Shown: piece by piece, positions 34,520 to 42,914 of the stretch
Numbering within the stretch: position 1 is the stretch's first letter
Layout of the letters: each line of letters starts with the position of its first letter
DNA from: BJGV01 sp964013575
Lineage (GTDB): Bacteria > Pseudomonadota > Gammaproteobacteria > Burkholderiales > Nitrosomonadaceae
Assembly: GCA_964013575.1 (NCBI GenBank)
Contig: CAXGWP010000011.1
Coordinates: 1 to 54,904 of the forward strand
Reading direction: 5' to 3'
DNA length: 54,904 bases
The notes under the pieces: model-generated
What the model was told of the DNA's origin: nothing
The model's database searches: none
Seen by the model: only the letters and a program-made list of their open reading frames with translations
Translations under genes and position numbers: made by a program

Positions 34520-35151
34520 TTTATTGGTTTAATAATATAAATTAGCGATATTAAAATTAATTATAGCTTTGTTTTCAGAATAACTATATGTTTAAAAACA
34601 GCAAAATTTCCATTCTATAGTTGATTTTTTGTTAAAAGATAATCTTATATCGAAATATAAGCGTAGCTTTAATATAAATAATCCACAAATCTATCCACAG
34701 GAATTTGAATAGGTGCGGTAAGATAGAGTAAGAAATTCCCTTATACCTTATAAATAGAAAATCTATCTATGTATATAGCTGCCAAATTATATTTTTTGGC
34801 ATAATAGATATTGTTACTATAAGTAACTTTTGTTATAAATTAAAATCTTTTAATTTAATTAGATTTATATCTAATCTGGGCTACTATAAATAATAATGTA
34901 GTTAGAAAAGGTTGGTTTTTTTTGTTATATTGTATGATTAATGCCTGATTTTAATATCATATATAGATTTAAAAGTGGAAAGGTTATAGTAAGTGGTAAG
35001 CGTTGGAAATAGTATGTTGGCATAGTTTAGAGTATTAAAAAGTTCGAGAATTTGGCTAGCTTGCGTTATAATTTAAAGGTGTCGTAGGAATTAGTGGAGT
35101 TCATTCCCTGCTGTTATAGCGGGGAATTTTATTTAGAAATGGAGAATAATC
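34520..35151 (+). other. 632-base non-coding region before adk
   Basis: No credible coding frame on either strand. Visible items are two DnaA-box-like 9-mers in tandem (TAATCCACA at 34679-34687 and CTATCCACA at 34691-34699, one mismatch each to TTATCCACA); an inverted repeat TGCCAAA/TTTGGCA (34780-34801); GTTACT/AGTAAC followed by TTTTG (34813-34831); and the adk promoter and leader at the right end. Related genomes usually carry kdsB immediately before adk, so part of this gap may be the relic of a lost gene, but I see no protein similarity left. Confidence 0.5.
35067..35131 (+). promoter_or_regulatory. Promoter -10 and hairpin leader of adk
   Basis: A perfect TATAAT (35067-35072) lacks a good -35 box. 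The expected transcript then contains ATTCCCTGC (35103-35111) pairing over 9 bp, with one G-T pair, with GCGGGGAAT (35119-35127) around a 7-base loop, followed by TTTTA, like an intrinsic terminator. GGAAT at 35087-35091 can instead pair with ATTCC at 35103-35107 and would break that hairpin. This is the layout of an attenuator. The function is inferred from the fold only. Confidence 0.45.
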
Positions 35152-35805
35152 ATACGAATTATTTTATTGGGTGGGCCTGGTGCGGGAAAAGGTACTCAAG
35201 CTAATTACATAAAAGAGCATCTCGGGATTCCCCAGATTTCAACAGGTGATATGCTTCGTAGTGCAGTAAATAAAGGTAGTGAGCTTGGCCTTGCTGCTAA
35301 GAAAATTATGGATATGGGTGAATTGGTTCCTGATGGTATCATAATTGACTTAGTAAAAGAACGTATATCAAAGCCTGATTGTAAGAATGGTTTCTTGTTT
35401 GATGGTTTCCCTCGCACTATTCCTCAAGCAGATGCAATGCGAATTGCCGGTGTTCTAGTTGATCTTGTAATTGAGATTAGTGTTGATGATGAGGAGATTA
35501 TTAAACGTATGACTGGTCGTAGAGTGCATCCAGGGACGGGCCGTACTTATCATGTTATATTTAATAGGCCGATAAATGAAGGAAAAGATGATATTACTGG
35601 AGAGCCATTAATACAGAGGGATGATGATAAAGAAGAAACGGTGAAAAGGAGGCTTGAGGTTTACCATAATCAGACAAAGCCATTAATAGATTATTATTTT
35701 AGGTATTCTGTTAGTGGAGAGAAAGGCGCTAATCAATATTTAAAAATAGATGGTGTTGGATCGGTAGAAAAAATACGTAATGATATTCTTTCAGTAATTA
35801 GCTAG
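35152..35805 (+). CDS. adk: Adenylate kinase with a non-standard ATA start codon
   Basis: Adk interconverts 2 ADP with ATP and AMP. The protein has the P-loop GGPGAGKGTQ, the AMP site ISTGDMLR, the FDGFPRT block and a LID (RRVHPGTGRTYH) without the zinc cysteines. The family begins MRIILLG; here those codons read ATA CGA ATT ATT TTA TTG. No ATG, GTG or TTG exists between the in-frame stop at 35134 and the TTG at 35167, which would remove the first beta strand. GGAG (35141-35144) stands seven bases before the ATA at 35152, so ATA is the likely start, giving 217 residues. A sequencing or assembly error (G read as A) must be excluded. Confidence 0.9.
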   Translation: MRIILLGGPGAGKGTQANYIKEHLGIPQISTGDMLRSAVNKGSELGLAAKKIMDMGELVPDGIIIDLVKERISKPDCKNGFLFDGFPRTIPQADAMRIAGVLVDLVIEISVDDEEIIKRMTGRRVHPGTGRTYHVIFNRPINEGKDDITGEPLIQRDDDKEETVKRRLEVYHNQTKPLIDYYFRYSVSGEKGANQYLKIDGVGSVEKIRNDILSVIS

Positions 35806-35854
35806 TAGCACATAAGGGTAATTTTATATAAGTTATAAGATTAAGGGGAAAAAC

Positions 35855-37114
35855 ATGGCAGTAAAAAATGCATTTTATGCTCAATCTGGTGGGGTAACTG
35901 CTGTTATCAATGCCTCTGCTGCTGGCGTTTTAGAGACTGCGCGGAAAAATAAGAAAAAAATTGGGAAGGTTTATGCGGGGAGAAATGGAATTATTGGTGC
36001 ATTGACTGAGGATCTTATTGATACTAGTAAGGAGAGTAATGCAGCTATTAAAGCATTATCCATTACACCATCTGGTGCCTTTGGATCATGTAGATATAAG
36101 CTAAAAAATCTTGATCAAAATCGACGTGAATATGAGCGTTTAATTGAGGTTTTTAAAGCTCATAATATTGGATATTTCTTTTATAATGGTGGTGGTGATT
36201 CGGCTGATACTTGTCTTAAGGTTTCACAGATAGCAAAGAGACTAGGTTATCCAGTACAAGCAATTCATGTTCCTAAGACTGTAGATAATGATTTGCCAAT
36301 TACTGATTGCTGTCCTGGCTTTGGTTCGGTAGCTAAGTATATAGCTGTATCTACTAGAGAAGCTAGTTTTGATGTGGCTAGTATGTCTAAAACTTCAACT
36401 AAAGTTTTTGTATTGGAGGTAATGGGGCGGCATGCTGGGTGGATTGCAGCTGCAGGGGGCTTAGCATCTGATAAGAATTGTGAAATCCCTATTGTCATTT
36501 TATTTCCAGAAATTACTTTTAATAAGAAAAAATTTCTTGCTAAAGTAAAAAAATGTGTTAATGAATTTGGATATTGTACTGTAGTAGTATCAGAAGGAGT
36601 AAAGGATGCAAGGGGAAAATTTCTTGCTGATCAAGGATTACGAGATGCCTTCGGGCATGCACAATTAGGCGGAGTAGCACCAGTAGTTGCAAATATTATT
36701 AAAGATGGTTTGGGGCTTAAATATCATTGGGGTGTGGCAGATTATTTACAGCGTTCTGCACGCCACATTGCTTCAAGAACTGATGTAGATCAAGCGTATG
36801 CAGCTGGTAAGGCTGCGGTAGAATTTGCAATTAAAGGGCATAATGCAGTAATGCCTGCAATAAAGCGCTTGTCTAGTAAACCTTATAAATGGAAGGTTGG
36901 TATGGCAAAGCTTTCAAAGGTTGCTAATGTGGAAAAAATGATGCCAGCTAATTTTATTACGAAAGATGGGTTTGGTATAACGGAGAGATGCCGTACATAT
37001 CTTGTGCCTCTTATTAAGGGTGAGGATTATCCTTCATATAAAGATGGGTTACCAAAATATGTAAGATTGAAAAATATTGGGGTTAAGAAAAAATTAAGTG
37101 ATTTTAAGATCTAG
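35855..37114 (+). CDS. pfp: Pyrophosphate-dependent phosphofructokinase
   Basis: This enzyme reversibly phosphorylates fructose 6-phosphate with pyrophosphate. The 419-residue protein shows NGGGDSADT, where Asp replaces the Gly of the ATP-type GGDGS motif, and PKTVDNDLP, where Lys replaces Gly of the ATP-type PGTIDND. Both substitutions are marks of PPi-dependent forms. Other blocks include EVMGRHAGWIAA. It lies between adk and the proton-pumping pyrophosphatase hppA, as in methylotrophic and nitrifying betaproteobacteria, joining two enzymes that use PPi as energy carrier. Confidence 0.93.
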   Translation: MAVKNAFYAQSGGVTAVINASAAGVLETARKNKKKIGKVYAGRNGIIGALTEDLIDTSKESNAAIKALSITPSGAFGSCRYKLKNLDQNRREYERLIEVFKAHNIGYFFYNGGGDSADTCLKVSQIAKRLGYPVQAIHVPKTVDNDLPITDCCPGFGSVAKYIAVSTREASFDVASMSKTSTKVFVLEVMGRHAGWIAAAGGLASDKNCEIPIVILFPEITFNKKKFLAKVKKCVNEFGYCTVVVSEGVKDARGKFLADQGLRDAFGHAQLGGVAPVVANIIKDGLGLKYHWGVADYLQRSARHIASRTDVDQAYAAGKAAVEFAIKGHNAVMPAIKRLSSKPYKWKVGMAKLSKVANVEKMMPANFITKDGFGITERCRTYLVPLIKGEDYPSYKDGLPKYVRLKNIGVKKKLSDFKI

Positions 37115-37142
37115 ATTAGGTAGTCATTTAGATATAGTTGAG

Positions 37143-37188
37143 ATTAATTTTTTAGAGAAATGGAAATTAATTTTTTAGAGAAATGGAA
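37143..37188 (+). repeat. 23-bp perfect tandem duplication upstream of hppA
   Basis: The unit from 37143 to 37165 (starting ATTAATTTTTTAGAGAAATG) is repeated exactly from 37166 to 37188. It lies in the pfp-hppA gap, about 80 bases before the hppA ATG. It looks like a recent slippage duplication in a leader region. Confidence 0.85.
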
Positions 37189-37266
37189 AATTATTCCTAA
37201 TATGAGGTTATTAGACCAATATCCTTCATATATTTACAGATGGTCTGACTTTAATTGGAGATTCAA

Positions 37267-39303
37267 ATGGTTTTTGGTTTAATCATTGCTATTGCTTGTG
37301 CGGTAGCCGCATGCGTATATGGAGCGGTATCGATAAAATGGATTTTAGCCTTGCCAAGAGGAAATGAACGCATGCGTGAAATTGGTACGGCAATTGAGCA
37401 GGGCGCTTCTGCTTATCTGAATCGACAATACAGGACAATTGGTATTGTAGGTGGGGCCTTGTTAGTAATTATTTTTGCTACTTTAGGTTGGGAGACTGCT
37501 ATTGGCTTTGCTATAGGAGCAATTTTATCAGGCTTGGCTGGTTTTATTGGAATGAATGTTTCAGTAAAAGCCAATACACGAACTGCAGAGGCTGCAAAAG
37601 GTGGCATTAGTCCAGCATTAGATGCAGCTTTTAGGGGTGGAGCAATTACTGGGATGTTGGTTGTTGGCTTGGGTCTTTTAGGGGTGGCTGGATATTTTGC
37701 TTTGCTTTTAGCTATAGGTGTTTCTACATCTGATGCTATACATGCCCTGGTAGGCCTAGCTTTTGGTAGCTCATTAATATCTATTTTTGCTCGACTAGGT
37801 GGTGGAATCTTTACAAAAGGTGCGGATGTGGGTGCTGATTTAGTGGGTAAGGTTGAGGCTGGAATCCCTGAAGATGACCCAAGAAATCCAGCAGTTATTG
37901 CAGATAATGTAGGTGACAATGTTGGTGATTGTGCTGGTATGGCTGCTGATTTATTTGAAACTTATGCAGTGACAATTATTGCAACTATGTTGCTAGGTGG
38001 TTTATTAGTTGAGAATGCAGGTACAAGTGCTATTCTATATCCACTAGTTCTAGGAGGGTTCTCTATAATTGCTTCAATAGTGGGTTGTTATTTTGTTAAA
38101 GCACGAGAAGGTGGGAAGATTATGAATGCACTATATCGTGGTTTAGCTGTTGCAGGCGGTTTGGCTGCAGTTGTTTATTTTCCTGTTACAGCTATTATGA
38201 TGAGTGGTGGGATAGTGATTGGAGGCGAAGAAACTTCATGGTTCAGCTTATATCTTGCTGGAATAGTTGGTCTTTTACTAACTGGAGCAATATGTTGGAT
38301 TACTGAATATTATACATCAACAGAATATAAACCAGTTCAGCACATTGCGGAGGCGTCAAGCACAGGTCATGGAACTAATGTCATAGCAGGATTAGGCATT
38401 TCTATGAGGTCAACAGCTTGGCCAGTAATAGTTGTATGTATTGCTATTTGGTGTGCTTATGGTTTGGCTGGAGTATATGGGATAGCTGTTGCTGCAACTG
38501 CAATGTTATCTATGGCAGGGATTATTGTAGCACTTGATGCGTATGGTCCGATAACTGATAACGCTGGTGGTGTTGCTGAAATGTCAGGTCTACCAGAAGA
38601 GGTTCGTAATATTACTGATCCACTTGATGCTGTTGGTAATACTACAAAAGCAGTTACAAAAGGATATGCAATAGGATCTGCTGGATTAGCCGCATTAGTT
38701 TTATTTGCTGATTATACCAATGCACTTAGTGCTGGCGGTCAGGGGTCATTTACATTTGATCTTTCTAATCATATGGTTATTATTGGTTTATTCCTTGGAG
38801 GAATGGTGCCATATCTATTTGGTGCAATGGCAATGGAGGCTGTTGGTCGGGCAGCTGGATCAGTAGTTATAGAAGTACGTCGTCAATTCAAAGAAATACC
38901 TGGGATTATGGATTCTACAGCTAAGCCTGATTATTCGAAGGCTGTAGATATGTTAACTATAGCGGCTATAAAAGAAATGATTGTTCCCTCACTTTTACCT
39001 ATAGCCGTGCCACTTATAGTTGGTATCTTACTTGGTCCAGTAGCTTTAGGTGGTGTGTTAATTGGCGCCATTATTACAGGGATTTTCTTAGCTATTTCAA
39101 TGACAGCTGGTGGTGGTGCTTGGGACAATGCTAAGAAACATATTGAGGATGGCCATTTCGGAGGAAAGGGATCTGAAGCACATCATGCATCAGTTACAGG
39201 AGACACTGTTGGTGACCCTTATAAAGATACTGCTGGCCCTGCTATTAATCCTTTAATTAAAATTATGAATATTGTAGCGCTTTTAATTGTTCCATTGATT
39301 TAA
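37267..39303 (+). CDS. hppA: Membrane-bound proton-pumping pyrophosphatase (K+-independent type)
   Basis: HppA hydrolyses PPi and pumps H+ across the inner membrane. I start at ATG 37267 (MVFGLIIAIACAV) with GGAG seven bases upstream; the TTG at 37255 would overlap that site. The 678-residue protein has about 16 spans and the PPi-binding loops GGGIFTKGADVGADLVGK, NVGDNVGDCAGMAADLFE and GDTVGDPYKDTAGPAINP. GNTTKAVTK has Lys and Thr at the positions that distinguish K+-independent pumps; K+-dependent ones have Ala and Gly. It follows pfp, and a strong terminator follows it. Confidence 0.96.
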   Translation: MVFGLIIAIACAVAACVYGAVSIKWILALPRGNERMREIGTAIEQGASAYLNRQYRTIGIVGGALLVIIFATLGWETAIGFAIGAILSGLAGFIGMNVSVKANTRTAEAAKGGISPALDAAFRGGAITGMLVVGLGLLGVAGYFALLLAIGVSTSDAIHALVGLAFGSSLISIFARLGGGIFTKGADVGADLVGKVEAGIPEDDPRNPAVIADNVGDNVGDCAGMAADLFETYAVTIIATMLLGGLLVENAGTSAILYPLVLGGFSIIASIVGCYFVKAREGGKIMNALYRGLAVAGGLAAVVYFPVTAIMMSGGIVIGGEETSWFSLYLAGIVGLLLTGAICWITEYYTSTEYKPVQHIAEASSTGHGTNVIAGLGISMRSTAWPVIVVCIAIWCAYGLAGVYGIAVAATAMLSMAGIIVALDAYGPITDNAGGVAEMSGLPEEVRNITDPLDAVGNTTKAVTKGYAIGSAGLAALVLFADYTNALSAGGQGSFTFDLSNHMVIIGLFLGGMVPYLFGAMAMEAVGRAAGSVVIEVRRQFKEIPGIMDSTAKPDYSKAVDMLTIAAIKEMIVPSLLPIAVPLIVGILLGPVALGGVLIGAIITGIFLAISMTAGGGAWDNAKKHIEDGHFGGKGSEAHHASVTGDTVGDPYKDTAGPAINPLIKIMNIVALLIVPLI

Positions 39304-39325
39304 ATTATTTATAAAAATAAAGAGG

Positions 39326-39354
39326 CACGCTTAGATAATTAGGCGTGTTTTTTT
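39326..39354 (+). terminator. Rho-independent terminator after hppA
   Basis: CACGCTTA (39326-39333) pairs with TAGGCGTG (39340-39347) in an 8-bp stem with one G-T pair and a 6-base loop, followed by seven T residues. This is the clearest intrinsic terminator in the window and lies 22 bases after the hppA stop. Confidence 0.88.
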
Positions 39355-39422
39355 ATGAGATTAGGATTAAAAGTCTTGTAAATAATATCACTTTTATTTG
39401 TAATTTTTCCGAGCATGTAACT

Positions 39423-39827
39423 TTATTTCCCTATTGGCATAGGGAGTCCTTTATTAAGTGTTAACCAACCACGAGTGATACGGTAGATTATCCATAACCC
39501 AGTAAAAACCGTTATGATATAAGAAAGGAAGATTCCAAATACAGATATGAACAGTATTATAGCGAATATCATCCATAGAGATGCAAACCAGAACGTGCGT
39601 ATTTGCCAATTAAAATGAGAATCAAGGTAAGAATTCTGTACATCTTTCTTTTTTGCATAGTTGACGATAACGGCAATAATTGATGGCCAACCAGTTAAGA
39701 AAGATGTAATGACAAATGTAGACCCAATTACTCCGCTAATGGCACTTAGTGCATGTAGTGCATAAATTATATGAGTTATTATTGATAAATTTATTTGGGG
39801 GACGATTGGTGCAGGCTGTATTGACAT
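39423..39827 (-). CDS. Small inner-membrane protein, DUF4870-like
   Basis: The 134-residue protein has three predicted membrane spans: an early one around residues 18-45, and two closer to the C-terminus in WFASLWMIFAIILFISVFGI and YIITVFTGLWIIYRI. A conserved-looking loop HFNWQIRTFW and the end RGWLTLNKGLPMP resemble the membrane proteins annotated as DUF4870 or unnamed transmembrane proteins of betaproteobacteria. No function is known. It is convergent with hppA and is read toward the terminator there. Confidence 0.75.
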   Translation of the reverse strand: MSIQPAPIVPQINLSIITHIIYALHALSAISGVIGSTFVITSFLTGWPSIIAVIVNYAKKKDVQNSYLDSHFNWQIRTFWFASLWMIFAIILFISVFGIFLSYIITVFTGLWIIYRITRGWLTLNKGLPMPIGK

Positions 39828-39952
39828 TATGAGTCTCTATTCGCCAAAAAATATTTAAACATATTATATAAGCTATCATTGTTATAGAAAAAAACAGAAT
39901 AAATTAAATTAATAGATAAATATATAGTTATTTCTGGAGAAATATATTCGAA

Positions 39953-41125
39953 TTATTCCTCTACCATTATTGAATTTATACGTTTTAATTTTTTACAAAT
40001 AGCTTTTAAAGCTACTATGAAGTCATTTATTTGCTCAAGTGTGTTGCTTTTTCCTAGACTTATGCGAACTGCACAACGTGCTAAAGAAGGATCAACTCCC
40101 ATAGCATCAAGTACATGGCTCTTCCCTGGAGTAGCACTTGAGCAAGCAGCACCACTTGCAATTATGAATCCTGATTTTTCTAGATTAGTTACTAAAGTTT
40201 CACCTTCAATATTTTGCAGGGCAAAATAACAAGTATTTGGTAGGCGATTCGTATGGGCACCAAAAATTATGGCACCCATTTTTATTAGCTGTGCCTCTAG
40301 ATGTGTTCGTAATTCTTTAATTTTTGTAGAGAATTTTTTTATACGTAGTTTAGATAGTTCACAAGCTTTTCCAAATCCAACTATAGCCGGAACATTTTCT
40401 GTGCCTGATCGTAATCCATTTTCATGCCCACCACCATAGATTTGTGGGTTAAGTATAATATCTTTATCTATAATTAGTGCGGCTGCACCTTTGGGCCCAT
40501 ATATCTTATGCGAGGATAATGTCATAGCATGTACATTAAGGGAGGGAAAATCAACTGGTATCTTTCCAAATGCCTGGACTGCATCAGTATGGATCAATGT
40601 ATTAAATTTTCTTGATTTTTCTGCGATAGTAGCAACTTCTTGAATTACGCCAGTTTCATTATTAGCTAGCATAACTGATACAATCCCAGCAGGGGATTCT
40701 GCTAAGGCTTTATCTACATCATTCATAACTATGTATCCGGATTCATTAACTATTAGTTTCCGTAAATCCAATCTTTGGTTAATATCTTTCATCACCTCTC
40801 TAGCTGGGTACAAAACACATGGGTGTTCAATTGCACTAACAATGATCCGTGTGTTTTTAAGGTATTTAGCTGCACCCTGAATAAATAAATTATTAGCTTC
40901 TGATCCACCACTAGTAAAAATCACTTGTGATGGCAGCACATTAATCGAATCAGCTACTTGTTGACGTGCTTGATTAATTGCCTGGCGTCCTGTTATTCCT
41001 AAACTATGGCCACTGGATGGATTAGCAAAATTTTCCTGAAAATATGGCAGCATTGTTGCTAATACTTCATCATCTACTCTTGTAGTAGCATTATGATCAA
41101 AATAAATTTTCTTTATATTATTCAT
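39953..41125 (-). CDS. Cysteine desulfurase, NifS/IscS family
   Basis: This PLP enzyme takes sulfur from cysteine for Fe-S clusters or tRNA thiolation. The 390-residue protein starts with YFDHNATTRV. The PLP lysine is in SSHKIYGPKG, the GGGHENGLRSGTENV block is typical, and the catalytic cysteine is in SGAACSSATPGKSHVL. The active loop and short C-terminus look more like NifS-type enzymes than E. coli IscS, which has extra C-terminal residues for IscU binding. In related genomes iscR, iscU and often cysE surround such a gene next to trmJ; none is present in the 143-base gap to trmJ or after it. Confidence 0.88.
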   Translation of the reverse strand: MNNIKKIYFDHNATTRVDDEVLATMLPYFQENFANPSSGHSLGITGRQAINQARQQVADSINVLPSQVIFTSGGSEANNLFIQGAAKYLKNTRIIVSAIEHPCVLYPAREVMKDINQRLDLRKLIVNESGYIVMNDVDKALAESPAGIVSVMLANNETGVIQEVATIAEKSRKFNTLIHTDAVQAFGKIPVDFPSLNVHAMTLSSHKIYGPKGAAALIIDKDIILNPQIYGGGHENGLRSGTENVPAIVGFGKACELSKLRIKKFSTKIKELRTHLEAQLIKMGAIIFGAHTNRLPNTCYFALQNIEGETLVTNLEKSGFIIASGAACSSATPGKSHVLDAMGVDPSLARCAVRISLGKSNTLEQINDFIVALKAICKKLKRINSIMVEE

Positions 41126-41268
41126 ATTTGATTTAGTCTTTCATTAGAACTAATTTTACGTTAATTTATTTTAAACTAGGTGAATTTAATTTATCTATCT
41201 ATCTATTATTTATGCTACCTCTATATTTACTACTATCTTGCAAATAATTAAATAAAAATTTATTATGC

Positions 41269-41988
41269 TTATTTTTTATAAGAACTCAGGATACCACGTA
41301 ATATACTAATTTCTTTTTTCTCTAAATTAGTACGAGAAAACAAACGGCGAATTCTTTGCATTAAAAATTTTGGGTTCTTAGGATCAAGAAATCCACTATT
41401 AATCATAGTATTCTCAAAGTGTTCGTAGAATAACTCAATTTCTTCATAGCTAGCTAGTTTTTCTGGCCTTGGCAAATGCATTTTTACGTATGGGAGTCCC
41501 ATACGTAATTCATAAGTTATTACTTGTACCGCACTAGCCAAATTCAGTGAAGAATATTTTGGATTAGCTGGAATATGGATTATTAGCTGGCATTTATTTA
41601 CGTCCTCTGTTGTAAGTCCTGATACCTCTGTTCCAAAAACTACCGCTACTGGAGATTCTTGAGCTTGGCTAAGGACTTTTTTGGCACCTTGGCGTGGATC
41701 TAATACATCAAGTGAGATACTTCTTTCTCTGGCTGTGATAGCAGCTGCAAGAGTGGTACCACTCAATGCTTCATTAAGATTTGTACAAATTTTTGCGTTA
41801 TTAAGTATATTCCAAGCACCGGCAGACCTTATTTCTGCTTCTTTACTTGGAAAAGAATTTGGGTTTACTAGGTAAAGTGACTCTAAACCCATTGTTTTCA
41901 TTGCTCTTGCGGCTGCGCCTATGTTTCCAGGGTGGCTCGGGCAGTTTAGAATTACACGTATGTTATCAAGCAGATTTATAGGAATCAT
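41269..41988 (-). CDS. trmJ: tRNA (cytidine/uridine-2'-O-)-methyltransferase TrmJ
   Basis: TrmJ methylates the ribose at tRNA position 32. The 239-residue SPOUT-fold protein shows NCPSHPGNIGAAARAMKTMGL at the N-terminus, and the knot motifs VVFGTEVSGLTTEDV and IPANPKYSSLNLASAVQV. The C-terminal helical part (about 165-239) is the usual extension. It is divergent from suhB, with 48 bases between the starts, a common betaproteobacterial arrangement. Confidence 0.93.
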   Translation of the reverse strand: MIPINLLDNIRVILNCPSHPGNIGAAARAMKTMGLESLYLVNPNSFPSKEAEIRSAGAWNILNNAKICTNLNEALSGTTLAAAITARERSISLDVLDPRQGAKKVLSQAQESPVAVVFGTEVSGLTTEDVNKCQLIIHIPANPKYSSLNLASAVQVITYELRMGLPYVKMHLPRPEKLASYEEIELFYEHFENTMINSGFLDPKNPKFLMQRIRRLFSRTNLEKKEISILRGILSSYKK

Positions 41989-42036
41989 ATTAGAATGCCA
42001 TTTTTATAAATAATTCAACTCATTTTTAGGACTAAT

Positions 42037-42843
42037 ATGCATCCAATGCTTAATACTGCCATTAAGGCGGCACGACGTGCTGGTGGAATCATTAATCATG
42101 CTGCACAGAATATTGATATATTGAATGTTTCACAAAAATCGCATAGTGATTTTGTTAGTGAAATAGATAGTGAAGCTGAAGATGCCATAATTAATATTAT
42201 TCTAGGAGCATACCCTAAGCATTCTATTCTAGCAGAAGAAAGTGGTGTTATAGGTAATCAAAATGGGCCTGAGTATCAATGGATTATTGATCCACTTGAT
42301 GGCACTACAAATTTTCTTCATGGTTTCCCTCAATATTCTGTTTCTATTGCATTAAAACATAGGGGTATATTAACTCAGGCTGTTATTTATGATTCAATTA
42401 GAAATGAATTATTTACTGCAAGTCGAGGGAGGGGTGCTTACTTAAATGATCATAGATTACGAGTAAGTAAACGTAATAAGCTTTCTGAATGTTTGATAGG
42501 AACAGGTATTCCATTTAGGGATCTTACACATACTGACGCCTACCTTGCTATGCTTAAGGATATATTACCTAGGGTTGCAGGTATTCGTCGCCCTGGTTCT
42601 GCTGCATTAGATTTGGCTTATGTTGCAGCAGGACGTTATGATGGTTTTTGGGAGCTGCAATTAGAACCTTGGGATATGGCTGCCGGTTGTTTACTTATTA
42701 CAGAAGCAGGTGGCCTTGTAAGTGACTTAGAAGGTAATGAAACATATATGAATAGTGGGCAAGTTATAGCTGGTAGCCCAAAAATATTTGGACAGCTATT
42801 AAGAATCATTAGCCCTCATTTAACTAAGCAACTAAAGGTTTGA
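42037..42843 (+). CDS. suhB: Inositol monophosphatase family protein SuhB
   Basis: The 268-residue protein belongs to the Mg2+-dependent inositol monophosphatase family. Metal ligands appear in ILAEESG, WIIDPLDGTTNFLHG and PWDMAAG. In proteobacteria SuhB also joins the Nus antitermination complex on rRNA operons, so an RNA-related role is possible. It is divergent from trmJ. mutS follows after about 70 bases. Confidence 0.93.
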   Translation: MHPMLNTAIKAARRAGGIINHAAQNIDILNVSQKSHSDFVSEIDSEAEDAIINIILGAYPKHSILAEESGVIGNQNGPEYQWIIDPLDGTTNFLHGFPQYSVSIALKHRGILTQAVIYDSIRNELFTASRGRGAYLNDHRLRVSKRNKLSECLIGTGIPFRDLTHTDAYLAMLKDILPRVAGIRRPGSAALDLAYVAAGRYDGFWELQLEPWDMAAGCLLITEAGGLVSDLEGNETYMNSGQVIAGSPKIFGQLLRIISPHLTKQLKV

Positions 42844-42914
42844 AGTAGGAAGTATTATGAGACAAATATTGCATAACTTATGTGCTGGAGTATTTTTTAG
42901 ATATTATTCTAAAC

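Noticed and set aside
34679..34699. Chromosomal replication origin
   Set aside because: Only two imperfect DnaA-like boxes, no neighbouring dnaA, dnaN, gidA or parAB, and genes on both sides run in the same direction rather than diverging.
37413..37919. 168-codon open frame on the minus strand
   Set aside because: It lies wholly inside hppA in the opposite strand; its Pro/Ala/Lys-rich product is the typical reverse image of a Gly/Ala-rich membrane protein.
42882..42914. GTG at 42882 as mutS start
   Set aside because: The extra 11 residues (MLEYFLDIILN) are not typical of MutS; ATG 42915 leads straight into the conserved HTPMIQQYL.
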